Assembly: GCA_002329155.1 (NCBI GenBank)
Contig: DCXY01000018.1
Location: 1-17,849 of the forward strand
Reading direction: 5' to 3'
From: Stenotrophomonas sp. UBA2124
GTDB lineage: Bacteria; Pseudomonadota; Gammaproteobacteria; Xanthomonadales; Xanthomonadaceae
DNA: 17,849 nucleotides
Shown here piece after piece: positions 8,287 to 15,283 of the stretch; the stretch's first letter is position 1; every line of letters starts with the position of its first letter. The notes under the pieces are model-generated. The model was not told the origin of the DNA, did no database searches, and saw only the letters and a program-made list of their open reading frames with translations. Position numbers and translations under genes: made by a program.

Positions 8287-8317
8287 GTAGCCCGGGTAAG
8301 CGCAAGCGCACCCGGGG
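8287..8317 (+). repeat. SMAG-type REP element, plus orientation
   Basis: GTAG followed by a stem-loop with arms CCCGGGT and ACCCGGG and an inner GCGC-AA-GCGC. It has the GTAG end and fold of the REP class described in Stenotrophomonas maltophilia. It pairs with the inverted copy at 8381-8409. Confidence 0.85.
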
Positions 8318-8380
8318 CCTTCCGCGACACACTCTCCTGCGGCACACACGTTTTCCCACGCGAGCCACCCACTCCCGCAT

Positions 8381-8409
8381 CCCGGGTGCGCTTGCGCTTA
8401 CCCGGGCTA
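8381..8409 (-). repeat. SMAG-type REP element, minus orientation
   Basis: Inverted copy of the 8287 element, sharing its inner GCGC-AA-GCGC variant. It ends CTAA where a perfect partner would end CTAC, so its GTAG signature has one change (TTAG read on the minus strand). Confidence 0.82.
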
Positions 8410-8481
8410 AAAAGGCTGCACGCCGCGTGACCCCAACGCGCAGACAGAATGCGGCGCCGTTGGTTTCCCCCAGATCCTATC

Positions 8482-8512
8482 CAAACAAAAAGCCCCGCTT
8501 TCGCGGGGCTTT
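8482..8512 (-). terminator. Rho-independent terminator of fadL
   Basis: Stem arms 8489-8498 and 8503-8512 (10 bp, AAAGCCCCGC and complement) with loop 8499-8502. Read on the minus strand it is followed by TTTTGTTTG. It begins 26 nt past the fadL stop. Confidence 0.88.
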
Positions 8513-8538
8513 CTGCATGCATCACGCTACAAGCCGGA

Positions 8539-9906
8539 TCAGAACTTGTAGTTGATCGAAGCGGCCAGGATGTCGCCACCAACCTTGTACTTGCCCTGCA
8601 GGGTGCTGCCGGTGGCCGAAACCAGATTGATCGCCGGCTCGTTGGTGAACAGGTGGGTGTAGCCGAAGTTGAACTCGGTGTTCTCCGACGGGGTCCAGCC
8701 CAGGCCCAGCGACAGCCACTTGCGGGTCACGTCCGGCACGCGCACGTCACGGTGCGAGTAGCTGGTCGGGCTTTCGTCGTAGGCAACGCCGCCACGCAGG
8801 GTGATGGTGTCGGACAGCTTGTACTCGGCACCCAGCGAACCGAAGGTGGTGTCCTTGTACTTGAACGGCAGCGACTGATCAGCCTGGTTGGAGGCGAAAT
8901 CGATGGTCACCTGGTCAAACGACGGCGCCCATGCGGTACGGCTGACGTCGCCCATCACCGTCCAGCGGTCGTTGATCCGGTGGGTAACGCTCACGGTGGC
9001 CGAAGCCGGCAGCTCTACCGTGGCCTTGCCCGTAGTGTCCACGTACTGGCCCGGCGCCCTCGCCGCCAGCACTGCTGCCGCGTTGGTCGGCACAGTGAAC
9101 TTCGCCTTGCCACCAGTGATCTTGTGCTCAACCTTCGAGCGGTAGCTCAGCGCGATATTGGTGTCCTCGGTCGGGCTGAAGGTGCCGCCGATGGTCCAGC
9201 CAACAGCATTGTTGTCGCCTTCCACGGTGTAGAAGCCGTCAGCGTTGCCGGGACGGAAGCCGAGCTGCGCGCCACCCGGCTGAGCATAGATGGCGGTACC
9301 GAAGTCGATGGCGCTGCTCAGTTCAATGGTCAGGTGCTCAACGAACACGCTGGCACCGAAGGACACGTACGGGTTCACGTCATAGGAGAACGAAGCGCCC
9401 AGGTCGATGGCCTTCAGGTCGGTGGTGACGCCGTGGTAGCGGCCCACCCAATCGCGGTCGTATTCAGTCTTGAAGCCGAACGGAGCGGTCAGCGACATGC
9501 CGAAATGCATGTTGTCGTTCTCGCCGAACGGCACATGGAAGTAGGCCGCCGGAACCGGCGCGATCATGCCGGCGTCTCCGCCGTCACCACCGCTCACCGG
9601 GGTCCCGGTGCCCGGGCCGGTCGGACCAACGTGGCGTGCACCGTACTTCTCGAATTCAGCCGAGAAGCTGATGGCGCTCAGGTCAGCCTGGAACTGGCGG
9701 CCGTCGAGCAGGCGCATGGAGGCCGGGTTGGTGGCGACGACCGAGGCATCGCCCCAGGCGCTGGTCGAACCGGCGAAAGCACGACCCAGGCCCTTGGCGC
9801 TGTTTTCCTTCAGCTGGAAGGCAGCTGCGTGAGCGTGGCCGAAAGCCAGAGCGCCGGCGATGCCGACGGCAAGGGCGGTGACGCGTGCAAAAGTGGAAGC
9901 GGTCAT
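8539..9906 (-). CDS. fadL: FadL family outer-membrane long-chain fatty acid transport protein
   Basis: Beta-barrel channel (FadL/OmpP1/TodX family) that moves long-chain fatty acids or other hydrophobic compounds across the outer membrane. The 455-residue precursor has a signal peptide ending around AHA-AAF (27/28). The mature start AAFQLKENSAKGLGRAFAG matches the N-terminal hatch of FadL, and the conserved NPA follows at 60-62. Alternating strands run to a C-terminal INYKF with a terminal aromatic, as barrel proteins need for assembly. The ATG at 9904-9906 has GGAGAG 9-10 nt upstream. A promoter with an overlapping palindrome lies upstream and a strong terminator downstream, so it is probably a single-gene unit. 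The substrate cannot be read from sequence; fatty acids are the default. Confidence 0.93.
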   Translation of the reverse strand: MTASTFARVTALAVGIAGALAFGHAHAAAFQLKENSAKGLGRAFAGSTSAWGDASVVATNPASMRLLDGRQFQADLSAISFSAEFEKYGARHVGPTGPGTGTPVSGGDGGDAGMIAPVPAAYFHVPFGENDNMHFGMSLTAPFGFKTEYDRDWVGRYHGVTTDLKAIDLGASFSYDVNPYVSFGASVFVEHLTIELSSAIDFGTAIYAQPGGAQLGFRPGNADGFYTVEGDNNAVGWTIGGTFSPTEDTNIALSYRSKVEHKITGGKAKFTVPTNAAAVLAARAPGQYVDTTGKATVELPASATVSVTHRINDRWTVMGDVSRTAWAPSFDQVTIDFASNQADQSLPFKYKDTTFGSLGAEYKLSDTITLRGGVAYDESPTSYSHRDVRVPDVTRKWLSLGLGWTPSENTEFNFGYTHLFTNEPAINLVSATGSTLQGKYKVGGDILAASINYKF

Positions 9907-10002
9907 GTCGAAACTCTCTCCGTAAGAGCAGTGATTGTCGTTTTTGCGCCTGTGCTTTCCGCTCGCAGAAGCGAAAAAAAAGCACGCCGGAGACCCCTCC
10001 CG

Positions 10003-10020
10003 ACATACGACGCCGTATGT
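10003..10020. promoter_or_regulatory. Candidate repressor operator in the fadL promoter
   Basis: Perfect inverted repeat ACATACG-N4-CGTATGT. It begins one base past the candidate fadL -10 box (minus strand) and covers the expected transcription start. Size and symmetry fit a dimeric repressor, for example of the TetR family that often controls fatty acid genes; the regulator is not in this window. Confidence 0.6.
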
Positions 10021-10021
10021 A

Positions 10022-10049
10022 GTATTACCCAGCTGCGTTAACTAAACAA
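10022..10049 (-). promoter_or_regulatory. Candidate sigma-70 promoter of fadL
   Basis: Read on the minus strand: TTGTTT (10049-10044), 16-nt spacer, TAATAC (10027-10022); a 17-nt spacer gives AATACT. The start would fall near 10014, leaving a leader of roughly 110 nt that includes an uninterrupted T8 (9981-9974). Confidence 0.55.
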
Positions 10050-10110
10050 TAACGGGATCAGGAAAATTTGATCCCCTTGGCAGACGGGCCCGGGTTAGGC
10101 TTGCCGCCAC

Positions 10111-10803
10111 ATGTTTGTCTCCATCCCCTCCCGCAAGAAGCCGGGCCTGCGCTGGGCCGTACCACTGCTTTCGCTCGCCATCTGGCTGGCGTTCCTGTGG
10201 TCGATCTCCCGGCCCGGCGAGGCAAGGCGCTCGTTATGGATGGCCTGGGGGGCCCTGTCCACCGGCCTGGGCAACCCCCAGGACTGGTGGGCCGCACTGC
10301 GCGACGGCAGCGTGCTGCGCCTGTTCACCGCGCTGTTCCTGCATGCCGACTGGCTGCACCTGCTCGGCAACCTGGTGTTCCTGCTCATCTTTGGCCTGCC
10401 GGCCGAGCGCGTGCTGGGGCCGTGGCGCCTGCTGTTCCTGTTCCTCTTTGGCGGCGCCATCGCCAATCTGGCCGCGCTCTACGCCATGGGCTCGCCGGAC
10501 CGCATCATCATCGGCGCCAGCGGTGCGGTATCGGCGCTGATGGGTGCCTATCTCACCCTGTTTCCCGGCGCCCGGCTGGGCGTGGTGCTGCCGCTGGGGC
10601 TGTTCCTGGAATTCGTGCGTGCCCCTGCATTCCTGCTGATCGGCGTGTGGGCTGCGCTGCAGGTGGTCTTCGCCTACATCGGCCCCAGCTTCGGCATGGT
10701 GGCCTGGTCGGCACACGTGGCCGGCTTCCTGTTCGGCGTCATGTACGGCCTGTACATCCGCACCGCCATCGCGCGGCGCCTGCGCAAGAACCACGGCTTC
10801 TGA
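10111..10803 (+). CDS. Rhomboid family intramembrane serine protease
   Basis: A polytopic inner-membrane serine protease that cuts transmembrane substrates within the bilayer. In 230 residues it shows the L1-region pattern HADWLHLLGNLVFLLIFG, the active-site GASG with S137 as nucleophile, and HVAGFLFG with H202 completing the Ser-His dyad; the GxxxG-like spacing after the His fits the family. Both catalytic residues are present, so it is probably active. The ATG at 10111 gives a short cytoplasmic N-terminus before the first helix; no strong ribosome site precedes it. It is divergent from fadL with 204 nt between, and its stop is 34 nt before the DUF1820 gene, which appears to have its own promoter. 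Substrates are unknown. Confidence 0.9.
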   Translation: MFVSIPSRKKPGLRWAVPLLSLAIWLAFLWSISRPGEARRSLWMAWGALSTGLGNPQDWWAALRDGSVLRLFTALFLHADWLHLLGNLVFLLIFGLPAERVLGPWRLLFLFLFGGAIANLAALYAMGSPDRIIIGASGAVSALMGAYLTLFPGARLGVVLPLGLFLEFVRAPAFLLIGVWAALQVVFAYIGPSFGMVAWSAHVAGFLFGVMYGLYIRTAIARRLRKNHGF

Positions 10804-10825
10804 ACCACGCTCCGGCACCGGCTTC

Positions 10826-10831
10826 TATAAT
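10826..10831 (+). promoter_or_regulatory. TATAAT -10 box placed for a leaderless transcript of the DUF1820 gene
   Basis: A consensus TATAAT ends six bases before the ATG at 10838, so transcription starting at the normal distance would begin on or beside the A of the start codon. There is no ribosome binding site in these bases and no good -35 hexamer at 16-18 nt. Confidence 0.6.
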
Positions 10832-10837
10832 CCAGAC

Positions 10838-11161
10838 ATGCGCGACAAGCCTCTCTACAAAGTCACTTTCCTCAACCACGGCAAGGTTTACGAGCTGTAC
10901 GCCGGGCGCGTGGGCAGCAGCCACCTGTGGGGCTTCAACGAAGTTGCCGAGCTGGTGTTCGACATCCACGACGGCGTGGTGGTGGACCCCACCGAAGAAC
11001 GCCTGCGCGAAGAATTCGGCAATACCAGGGCGCTGCACCTGCCGATGCAGAGCATCGTGCGCATCGAGGAAGTGGAGAAGAAGGGCCAGTCGAGCATCCG
11101 CGACGCCGCCACCGGCGAAACCGTGGTCACCCCGTTCCCGGTTCCCGGCAAGCCGCGCTGA
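10838..11161 (+). CDS. DUF1820 family protein
   Basis: A 107-residue soluble protein starting MRDKPLYKVTFLNHGKVYEL and containing GRVGSSHLWGFNEVAELVF, VVVDPTEERLREEFG and a central HLPMQSIVRIEEVEKKG. The N-terminal KVTFLNHGKVYELYA stretch and the length are characteristic of the DUF1820 family of gammaproteobacteria, whose function is unknown. There is no signal peptide or membrane helix, so it is cytoplasmic. It sits 34 nt after the rhomboid gene on the same strand but has its own TATAAT directly ahead of the start codon and no ribosome site, which argues for an independent, possibly leaderless transcript. No intrinsic terminator with a T-run follows it; the next structures are REP stem-loops. 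Confidence 0.88.
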   Translation: MRDKPLYKVTFLNHGKVYELYAGRVGSSHLWGFNEVAELVFDIHDGVVVDPTEERLREEFGNTRALHLPMQSIVRIEEVEKKGQSSIRDAATGETVVTPFPVPGKPR

Positions 11162-11171
11162 GCGCCGCACA

Positions 11172-11258
11172 CCCGTAGCCCGGGTAAGCAAAGCGCACCC
11201 GGGGCCTGCCGACCCGGGCGCTGCATGGCTTCAATCGACGAACGGCGCGGGGGACACG
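11172..11258 (+). repeat. First unit of an 87-bp imperfect tandem duplication
   Basis: This unit aligns without gaps to 11290-11376, offset 118, with 8 mismatches, 7 of them transitions. It holds a SMAG-type element at 11175-11204 plus about 54 bp of flank that also duplicated (GCGCTGCATGGCTTC is shared). Confidence 0.85.
11175..11204 (+). repeat. SMAG-type REP element, plus orientation
   Basis: GTAG plus stem arms CCCGGGT and ACCCGGG with the inner variant AAGCAAAGCGC. It is identical over the core to the copy at 11293-11322 and lies 13 nt past the DUF1820 stop. Confidence 0.85.
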
Positions 11259-11289
11259 TCTCCCTGCATCTGAGAGCCTCGGCCACCTA

Positions 11290-11376
11290 CCCGTAGCCCG
11301 GGTAAGCAAAGCGCACCCGGGGATTGCCGACCCAGGCGCTGCATGGCTTCGATCGACGAATGGTGTGAGGGACACG
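11290..11376 (+). repeat. Second unit of the 87-bp tandem duplication
   Basis: Gap-free partner of 11172-11258. Differences cluster at the downstream end (ACGGCGCGGGGG in the first unit, ATGGTGTGAGGG here), while the REP portion is unchanged. Confidence 0.85.
11293..11322 (+). repeat. SMAG-type REP element, plus orientation
   Basis: Same 30-base element as 11175-11204, carried inside the second duplicated unit. Confidence 0.85.
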
Positions 11377-11400
11377 CTTCCTGCTACCGGCTGCGGATCT

Positions 11401-11429
11401 CCCGGGTGCGCTGCGCTTACCCGGGCTAC
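11401..11429 (-). repeat. SMAG-type REP element, minus orientation
   Basis: Inverted element ending CTAC, with the inner variant GCGC-A-GCGC. It closes this cluster so that the GTAG ends of the outermost copies face outward. Confidence 0.85.
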
Positions 11430-11467
11430 GACAACGCTACGTCGCCCTCCGGTTGATCGCACACGGC

Positions 11468-11501
11468 ACAAACAAACGGCCCCGCATCAAGCGGGGCCGT
11501 T
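11468..11501 (-). terminator. Rho-independent terminator of ctpA
   Basis: 11-bp stem AACGGCCCCGC (11475-11485) and complement (11491-11501), loop of 5, followed on the minus strand by a T-rich stretch (GTTTGTTTG, partly in the stem). It starts 6 nt past the ctpA stop. Confidence 0.9.
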
Positions 11502-11507
11502 GTCATT

Positions 11508-13016
11508 TCACTTGCCGTCGTTCGCCGCAGGCTTGGGCGAGTCATCCTGTGTTGCAGGCGTGGCCGCAGGCTTTGCCACATCGGCTGGCTTGTCTTGCAC
11601 CGCCGCAGGTTTCGCGTCCGTCGCCTTGTCCTCCGCTTTCTGCGCAGGCGCTGGCTTCTCCGCTGCCACCGGCTTCACCTCACCAGCGGCTTTCGCCTTG
11701 GCCGCTGCCGCGGCGGCAGCGGCAGCCACCGAGCCGGGCTGCTTGAGTTCCTGCAGCGCCGACTGGATCGGGCCATCACCCGGCAGCACCACACCCACCT
11801 TGCTCGCATTGGCTTCGTCATCGCCACGCAGGTGACCGGGCAGGCTGGCTTCGCTGTAGTCGGCCAGGCTGGCCGGCAGGTCCTTGTTGACCTCATCGGC
11901 TGCCGGTGACAGCTCCACTTCCGGCACGATGCCGGTGGCCTGGATCGAGCGGCCACTCGGCGTGTAGTAACGCGCCGTGGTCAGCTTGACCGAATCACCG
12001 TTGTCCAGCGGCAGCACGGTCTGCACAGAGCCCTTGCCGAAGGTGCGGCTGCCAATCACCCGCGCGCGCTTGTTGTCACGCAACGCACCGGCCAGCACTT
12101 CCGACGCACTGGCCGACCCGGCATCCACCAGCACCACCACCGGCGCGCCCTTCAGCAGGTCACCCGGCGTGGCATCGAACTTCGCATCACTGATCGAAAT
12201 GCGCCCACGCGTGCTGACGATGCCGCCCTTGTCGAGCAGGTCATCGGCCACCTGCACCGCCGCGGTGAGCAGGCCACCCGGGTTGCTGCGCAGGTCCAGC
12301 ACCAGCCCCTTGAGCTTGCCGCCCGCCTGCGCCTGCAGTTGCGACAGATGCTTCTGGAAATCCGCACCGGTATCGGCCTGGAAGGTGCTGATGCGCACAT
12401 AGCCGTAACCCGGCTCCAGCATCTTGCTGCGCACGCTGGTGACGCGGATGGTCTCGCGCACCACGGTCACGTCGAACGGCTTCCTGTCGCCGCGTTCGAT
12501 GGTCAGCACCACCTTGCTGCCGGCAGCGCCGCGCAGCGGCTCCATCGCTTCAATCGCGCTGATCGGCTTGCCGTCGATGGCGACGATCAGGTCACCGGCC
12601 TGCAGGCCCGCGCGTGCGGCAGGCGTGTCGTCGATGGGCGACACCACCTTCAGCGTGTTGTCTTCCTGCTGCAGCAGTTCCACGCCAATGCCTTCGTAAG
12701 CGCCGGAGGCCTGCTCGTCGAACGCTTCGGCATCGGCCTTGTCGAAATACGTGCTGTGCGGGTCCAGCTCCAGCAGCAGGCCACGTACCGCCGACTGCAT
12801 CAGCTTCTTGTCATCCACCGGATCCACATAGGCCGCACGCACCGCGTTGTAGACGGCGGTGAATCGGCGGATTTCATCCAGCGGTACACGCGAGGTCACC
12901 GATTCCTTGGTGTCGGGGTCGTCGGCCGGGGCTGCCTTGGCCGGGGTGCTCTGCGCCAGCGCGAGCGTGGGGGACAGGGCGAACAGCAGGGCAGCTGCAA
13001 GACGGGCTACACGCAT
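11508..13016 (-). CDS. ctpA: S41 family C-terminal processing peptidase
   Basis: Periplasmic serine protease of the CtpA/Prc type, which trims or degrades exported proteins, often peptidoglycan hydrolases and lipoproteins. The 502-residue protein has a signal peptide (cut near LALA-QST, 21/22), a PDZ domain (about 107-185, with GIGVELLQQEDNTLKVVSP), the DLRSNPGG motif (241-248) and a Ser-Lys dyad: S303 in GSASASE and K328 in FGKG, 25 apart as in E. coli Prc and B. subtilis CtpB. The last 70 residues are an Ala/Lys/Pro tail. An ATG 4 codons earlier lacks a ribosome site; the chosen one has GGAG 6 nt before it, in fact overlapping that first ATG. It follows envC by 153 nt, an order common in gammaproteobacteria. 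CATAAT at 13070-13065 may be an own -10 box, weakly supported. Confidence 0.93.
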   Translation of the reverse strand: MRVARLAAALLFALSPTLALAQSTPAKAAPADDPDTKESVTSRVPLDEIRRFTAVYNAVRAAYVDPVDDKKLMQSAVRGLLLELDPHSTYFDKADAEAFDEQASGAYEGIGVELLQQEDNTLKVVSPIDDTPAARAGLQAGDLIVAIDGKPISAIEAMEPLRGAAGSKVVLTIERGDRKPFDVTVVRETIRVTSVRSKMLEPGYGYVRISTFQADTGADFQKHLSQLQAQAGGKLKGLVLDLRSNPGGLLTAAVQVADDLLDKGGIVSTRGRISISDAKFDATPGDLLKGAPVVVLVDAGSASASEVLAGALRDNKRARVIGSRTFGKGSVQTVLPLDNGDSVKLTTARYYTPSGRSIQATGIVPEVELSPAADEVNKDLPASLADYSEASLPGHLRGDDEANASKVGVVLPGDGPIQSALQELKQPGSVAAAAAAAAAKAKAAGEVKPVAAEKPAPAQKAEDKATDAKPAAVQDKPADVAKPAATPATQDDSPKPAANDGK

Positions 13017-13169
13017 GAACCACTCCATGAGAAAACGGACGCACGCCGCAGCATGCCTGCTCCGATTATGCGCGATGACCGGCTAAATTCCCGTTGAACC
13101 CACGCGCCTGCGCGACACCGCCCGACATGTGCGGTTTAGCCTTGCGCTGGCCGCGTCAACGCACGGTGA

Positions 13170-14525
13170 TCACTGGCGCTGTAGCCAGGTCGAAGGGTCC
13201 ACTGGCTGCCCGTTGCGGCGCAGCTCGAAATACAGCGCGGTGACGCCCTGCCCGCCCGAGTTGCCGACCTTGGCCACTGCCTCGCCACGCCGCACCTGCG
13301 CGCCTGCGTCACGCAGCAGCGTGTCGTTGTGCGCGTACAGGCTCATGTAGCCGTTGCCGTGGTCCACGATCAGGATCATGCCGTAGCCGGTCATCCAGTC
13401 GGAGAACACCACCGTGCCGTCAGCCACCGCGGTCACGGTGCTGCCCGCCGCCGCACCGATCAGCACGCCGTGGCTGCTGCGACCATCCGGCAGGCGGCCG
13501 CCGTAGCGGGCCAACAGGTTGCCCGACAACGGCCAGCCCAGCCCGCCCACCTTGGGGGCGGGCGCATTGGCCACCACACGCGGCGGCGCCTTGCCCGGTG
13601 TCGCGCGTGGCGTGTTGCGGGTCGATGAGACCGTACTGGACGCACGTGCGGCGGCCGCTTCGCGCGCCTTCTCGGCGGCAGCGCGGCGTGCAGCGGCACG
13701 GCGCTCGGCTTCGGCACGCGCTGCGGTGGCACGCAGGTTGGCCAGCAGCCGCTCCAGCGACTGTGCGTCCTTGCCCAGCGCCTTCTCACGCTCGGCACGG
13801 TCCTGGTAACGCTGATCCAGCTCGGACAGCACGCTGGCGCGCTGGCGACGGTCCTGCGCCAGCGTCGCCGCCTGCTCCCGCTGCTGTACACGTGCCTGCT
13901 CCAGCTCGCGGCTGCGGGCCACGATCGCCTGCTCGGTGCTGGTCAGGGTCTGCAGGTCGGCGGTCAGCGTGGTGATCGCCTTGGCACGCTCGCGTTGCAG
14001 ATAGCGGTGATAGGCCAGCTCACGGTTGGCATCGGCCACGGTGTCCTGCGACAACAGCAGCTTCAGCGGTGCGTGGTTGCCCAACTGGTAGGCCCCGCGC
14101 AGCAGCCCCGCCAGCTGCCTGCGCTGCTGGGCCAGGCCCTGTTCCAGCGTGGCCTTGCGCTGCTGCAGCTCGGCCAGCGCCTGCTGCTCGCGGCGCACCG
14201 CCGCTTCGGTCTCGGCCACCGCACGGCCGCTGCGGGCCACCTTCTCGTCGGCCTCGCGCAGGTGCTGCTGGGCCTGGCCGCGCTGACCTTCCAGCTCACG
14301 CCGCTGCTGGGTAACGCCCTTCAGCTCGCCACGCAGCTCCCGCAGCTTCTTCTCGGCCTCGCGCGGGTTGTCCTGCGCCAGCAGGGGGCCCGCCACCAGT
14401 GCCAGCACCAGCAGGCAGCCAGCACGCCAACGCGGCGTGGGCGCGGACCGGTCAGGGTGAAGGCGGCGGTTCAGGCGCAATGGCGTTCCAATGACTTCAG
14501 GCAGGTGCGGATTGTAACCAAGCAT
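13170..14525 (-). CDS. envC: EnvC-type murein hydrolase activator (degenerate LytM/M23 domain)
   Basis: Periplasmic coiled-coil protein that activates cell-wall amidases at the division septum. From the ATG it has 451 residues: hydrophobic export segment CLLVLALVAGPLLA (37-50), long coiled coil rich in Glu, Arg and Gln (about 55-300), Ala/Arg linker, and a C-terminal LytM domain (about 328-451). The M23 metal sites are largely lost: SSHGVLIG replaces HxxxD, and LYFELRRNG replaces the HxH end, as in E. coli EnvC. This predicts an activator, not an endopeptidase. The start is uncertain: the ATG lacks a ribosome site and leaves a 36-residue N-region, while TTG at 14480 (436 residues) gives a shorter signal peptide and has GGAA 5 nt before it. 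The solenoid gene diverges 46 nt away. Confidence 0.92.
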   Translation of the reverse strand: MLGYNPHLPEVIGTPLRLNRRLHPDRSAPTPRWRAGCLLVLALVAGPLLAQDNPREAEKKLRELRGELKGVTQQRRELEGQRGQAQQHLREADEKVARSGRAVAETEAAVRREQQALAELQQRKATLEQGLAQQRRQLAGLLRGAYQLGNHAPLKLLLSQDTVADANRELAYHRYLQRERAKAITTLTADLQTLTSTEQAIVARSRELEQARVQQREQAATLAQDRRQRASVLSELDQRYQDRAEREKALGKDAQSLERLLANLRATAARAEAERRAAARRAAAEKAREAAAARASSTVSSTRNTPRATPGKAPPRVVANAPAPKVGGLGWPLSGNLLARYGGRLPDGRSSHGVLIGAAAGSTVTAVADGTVVFSDWMTGYGMILIVDHGNGYMSLYAHNDTLLRDAGAQVRRGEAVAKVGNSGGQGVTALYFELRRNGQPVDPSTWLQRQ

Positions 14526-14571
14526 GGTGCCATCAGGCCCTGTCCCCCTGAACGCTTGGCTGGAGACCCTC

Positions 14572-15228
14572 ATGAAACGTCTGCTTCTGGTACTGGCCCT
14601 GGCAGCCACCACACCACTGGCGATGGCTGGCGATGACATCAGCAAGGTCAACGGCGCCATCCATACCGATGCCGGAGCCAGCTACGGCGATCTGGAAACC
14701 GTCAATGGTGCCGTGCACCTGGCCAACGGCGTGCGCGCAGGCAGTGTGGAGACGGTGAACGGCAGCGTGCAGGCCGACGCCAATGTCACCGCGCACAGCA
14801 TCGAGACCGTCAACGGCGCCATCCGTGGCAGCACCCAGCTGATGGTGAGCGGTGGCCTGGAGACCGTGAACGGCAGCATCTTCGCCGACCGTGGCAGCCG
14901 CATCGGTGGCGACATCGAAACCGTCAACGGCGCCATCGGCCTGGTGGGCAGCGTGGTCGGCGGCAGCATCGAGACGGTCAACGGCGACATCACCGTCGGC
15001 ATCGATTCGGTGGTCAAAGGCGGCGTCAAGGTCACGCGGCCATCGTTCGGCCTCTCGCTCACGCCCCCCCGCAAGCCGCGCATCATCATCGGCCCCAACG
15101 CCGTAGTGGAAGGCTCGCTGGTGTTCGAGCGCGACGTGACACTGTACGTACATGAGAGCGCCCGCATCGGCCCGGTCACCGGAGCCACCACGCAACGCTT
15201 CAGCACCGGTACCGCACCGGTCAACTGA
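14572..15228 (+). CDS. Exported ETVNG-repeat protein, probable beta-solenoid
   Basis: I do not recognise a named family. The 218-residue protein starts MKRLLLVLALAATTPLAMAG, a clear signal peptide (cut near AMA-GDD, 19/20), so it is exported. Residues 21-154 are seven repeats of 18-19 residues with the core (L/I/V)ETVNG(A/S/D)(I/V); the Asn of VNG falls at 27, 45, 63, 81, 100, 119 and 137. The spacing, alternating hydrophobic residues and Gly/Asn turns predict a right- or left-handed parallel beta-helix, comparable in build to bactofilins. A C-terminal part (155-218) has IIIGPNAVVEGSLVFERDV and resembles further coils without ETVNG. The ATG at 14572 has GGAG 6 nt upstream. It is divergent from envC and 55 nt ahead of the M28 peptidase gene. 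Function unknown; a scaffold or envelope role is a guess. Confidence 0.85.
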   Translation: MKRLLLVLALAATTPLAMAGDDISKVNGAIHTDAGASYGDLETVNGAVHLANGVRAGSVETVNGSVQADANVTAHSIETVNGAIRGSTQLMVSGGLETVNGSIFADRGSRIGGDIETVNGAIGLVGSVVGGSIETVNGDITVGIDSVVKGGVKVTRPSFGLSLTPPRKPRIIIGPNAVVEGSLVFERDVTLYVHESARIGPVTGATTQRFSTGTAPVN

Positions 15229-15250
15229 GCACGCCCATGGGTTCGCGCCT

Positions 15251-15274
15251 AGAATCGGGGTTCGCCCCGATTCT
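15251..15274. promoter_or_regulatory. Perfect 10-bp inverted repeat with TTCG loop ahead of the M28 gene
   Basis: AGAATCGGGG, loop TTCG, then the exact complement, ending at the base before the GGAG ribosome site (15275-15278) of the M28 peptidase. A TAGAAT hexamer (15250-15255) overlaps its left arm. It could be an mRNA hairpin next to the ribosome site, an operator over a -10 box, or a T-less terminator for the solenoid gene; the sequence does not decide. Confidence 0.6.
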
Positions 15275-15283
15275 GGAGTCCCC

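Noticed and set aside
8449..10041. 530-residue plus-strand frame opposite fadL
   Set aside because: It crosses the fadL terminator and promoter, has no ribosome site and no motif, and mirrors the fadL codons.
11175..11429. Repeats spaced at 118 and 108 bp as a CRISPR array
   Set aside because: There are three copies, one inverted, the spacers are long and partly duplicated, and no cas gene is present; they are REP elements.
14511..14516. TACAAT on the minus strand as an envC -10 box
   Set aside because: No -35 partner is visible; it is useful only as a hint that the downstream TTG may be the true envC start.
15064..15070. C7 run in the solenoid gene as a phase-variation tract
   Set aside because: It is short, lies late in the gene after all seven repeats, and is of a length expected by chance in such GC-rich DNA.
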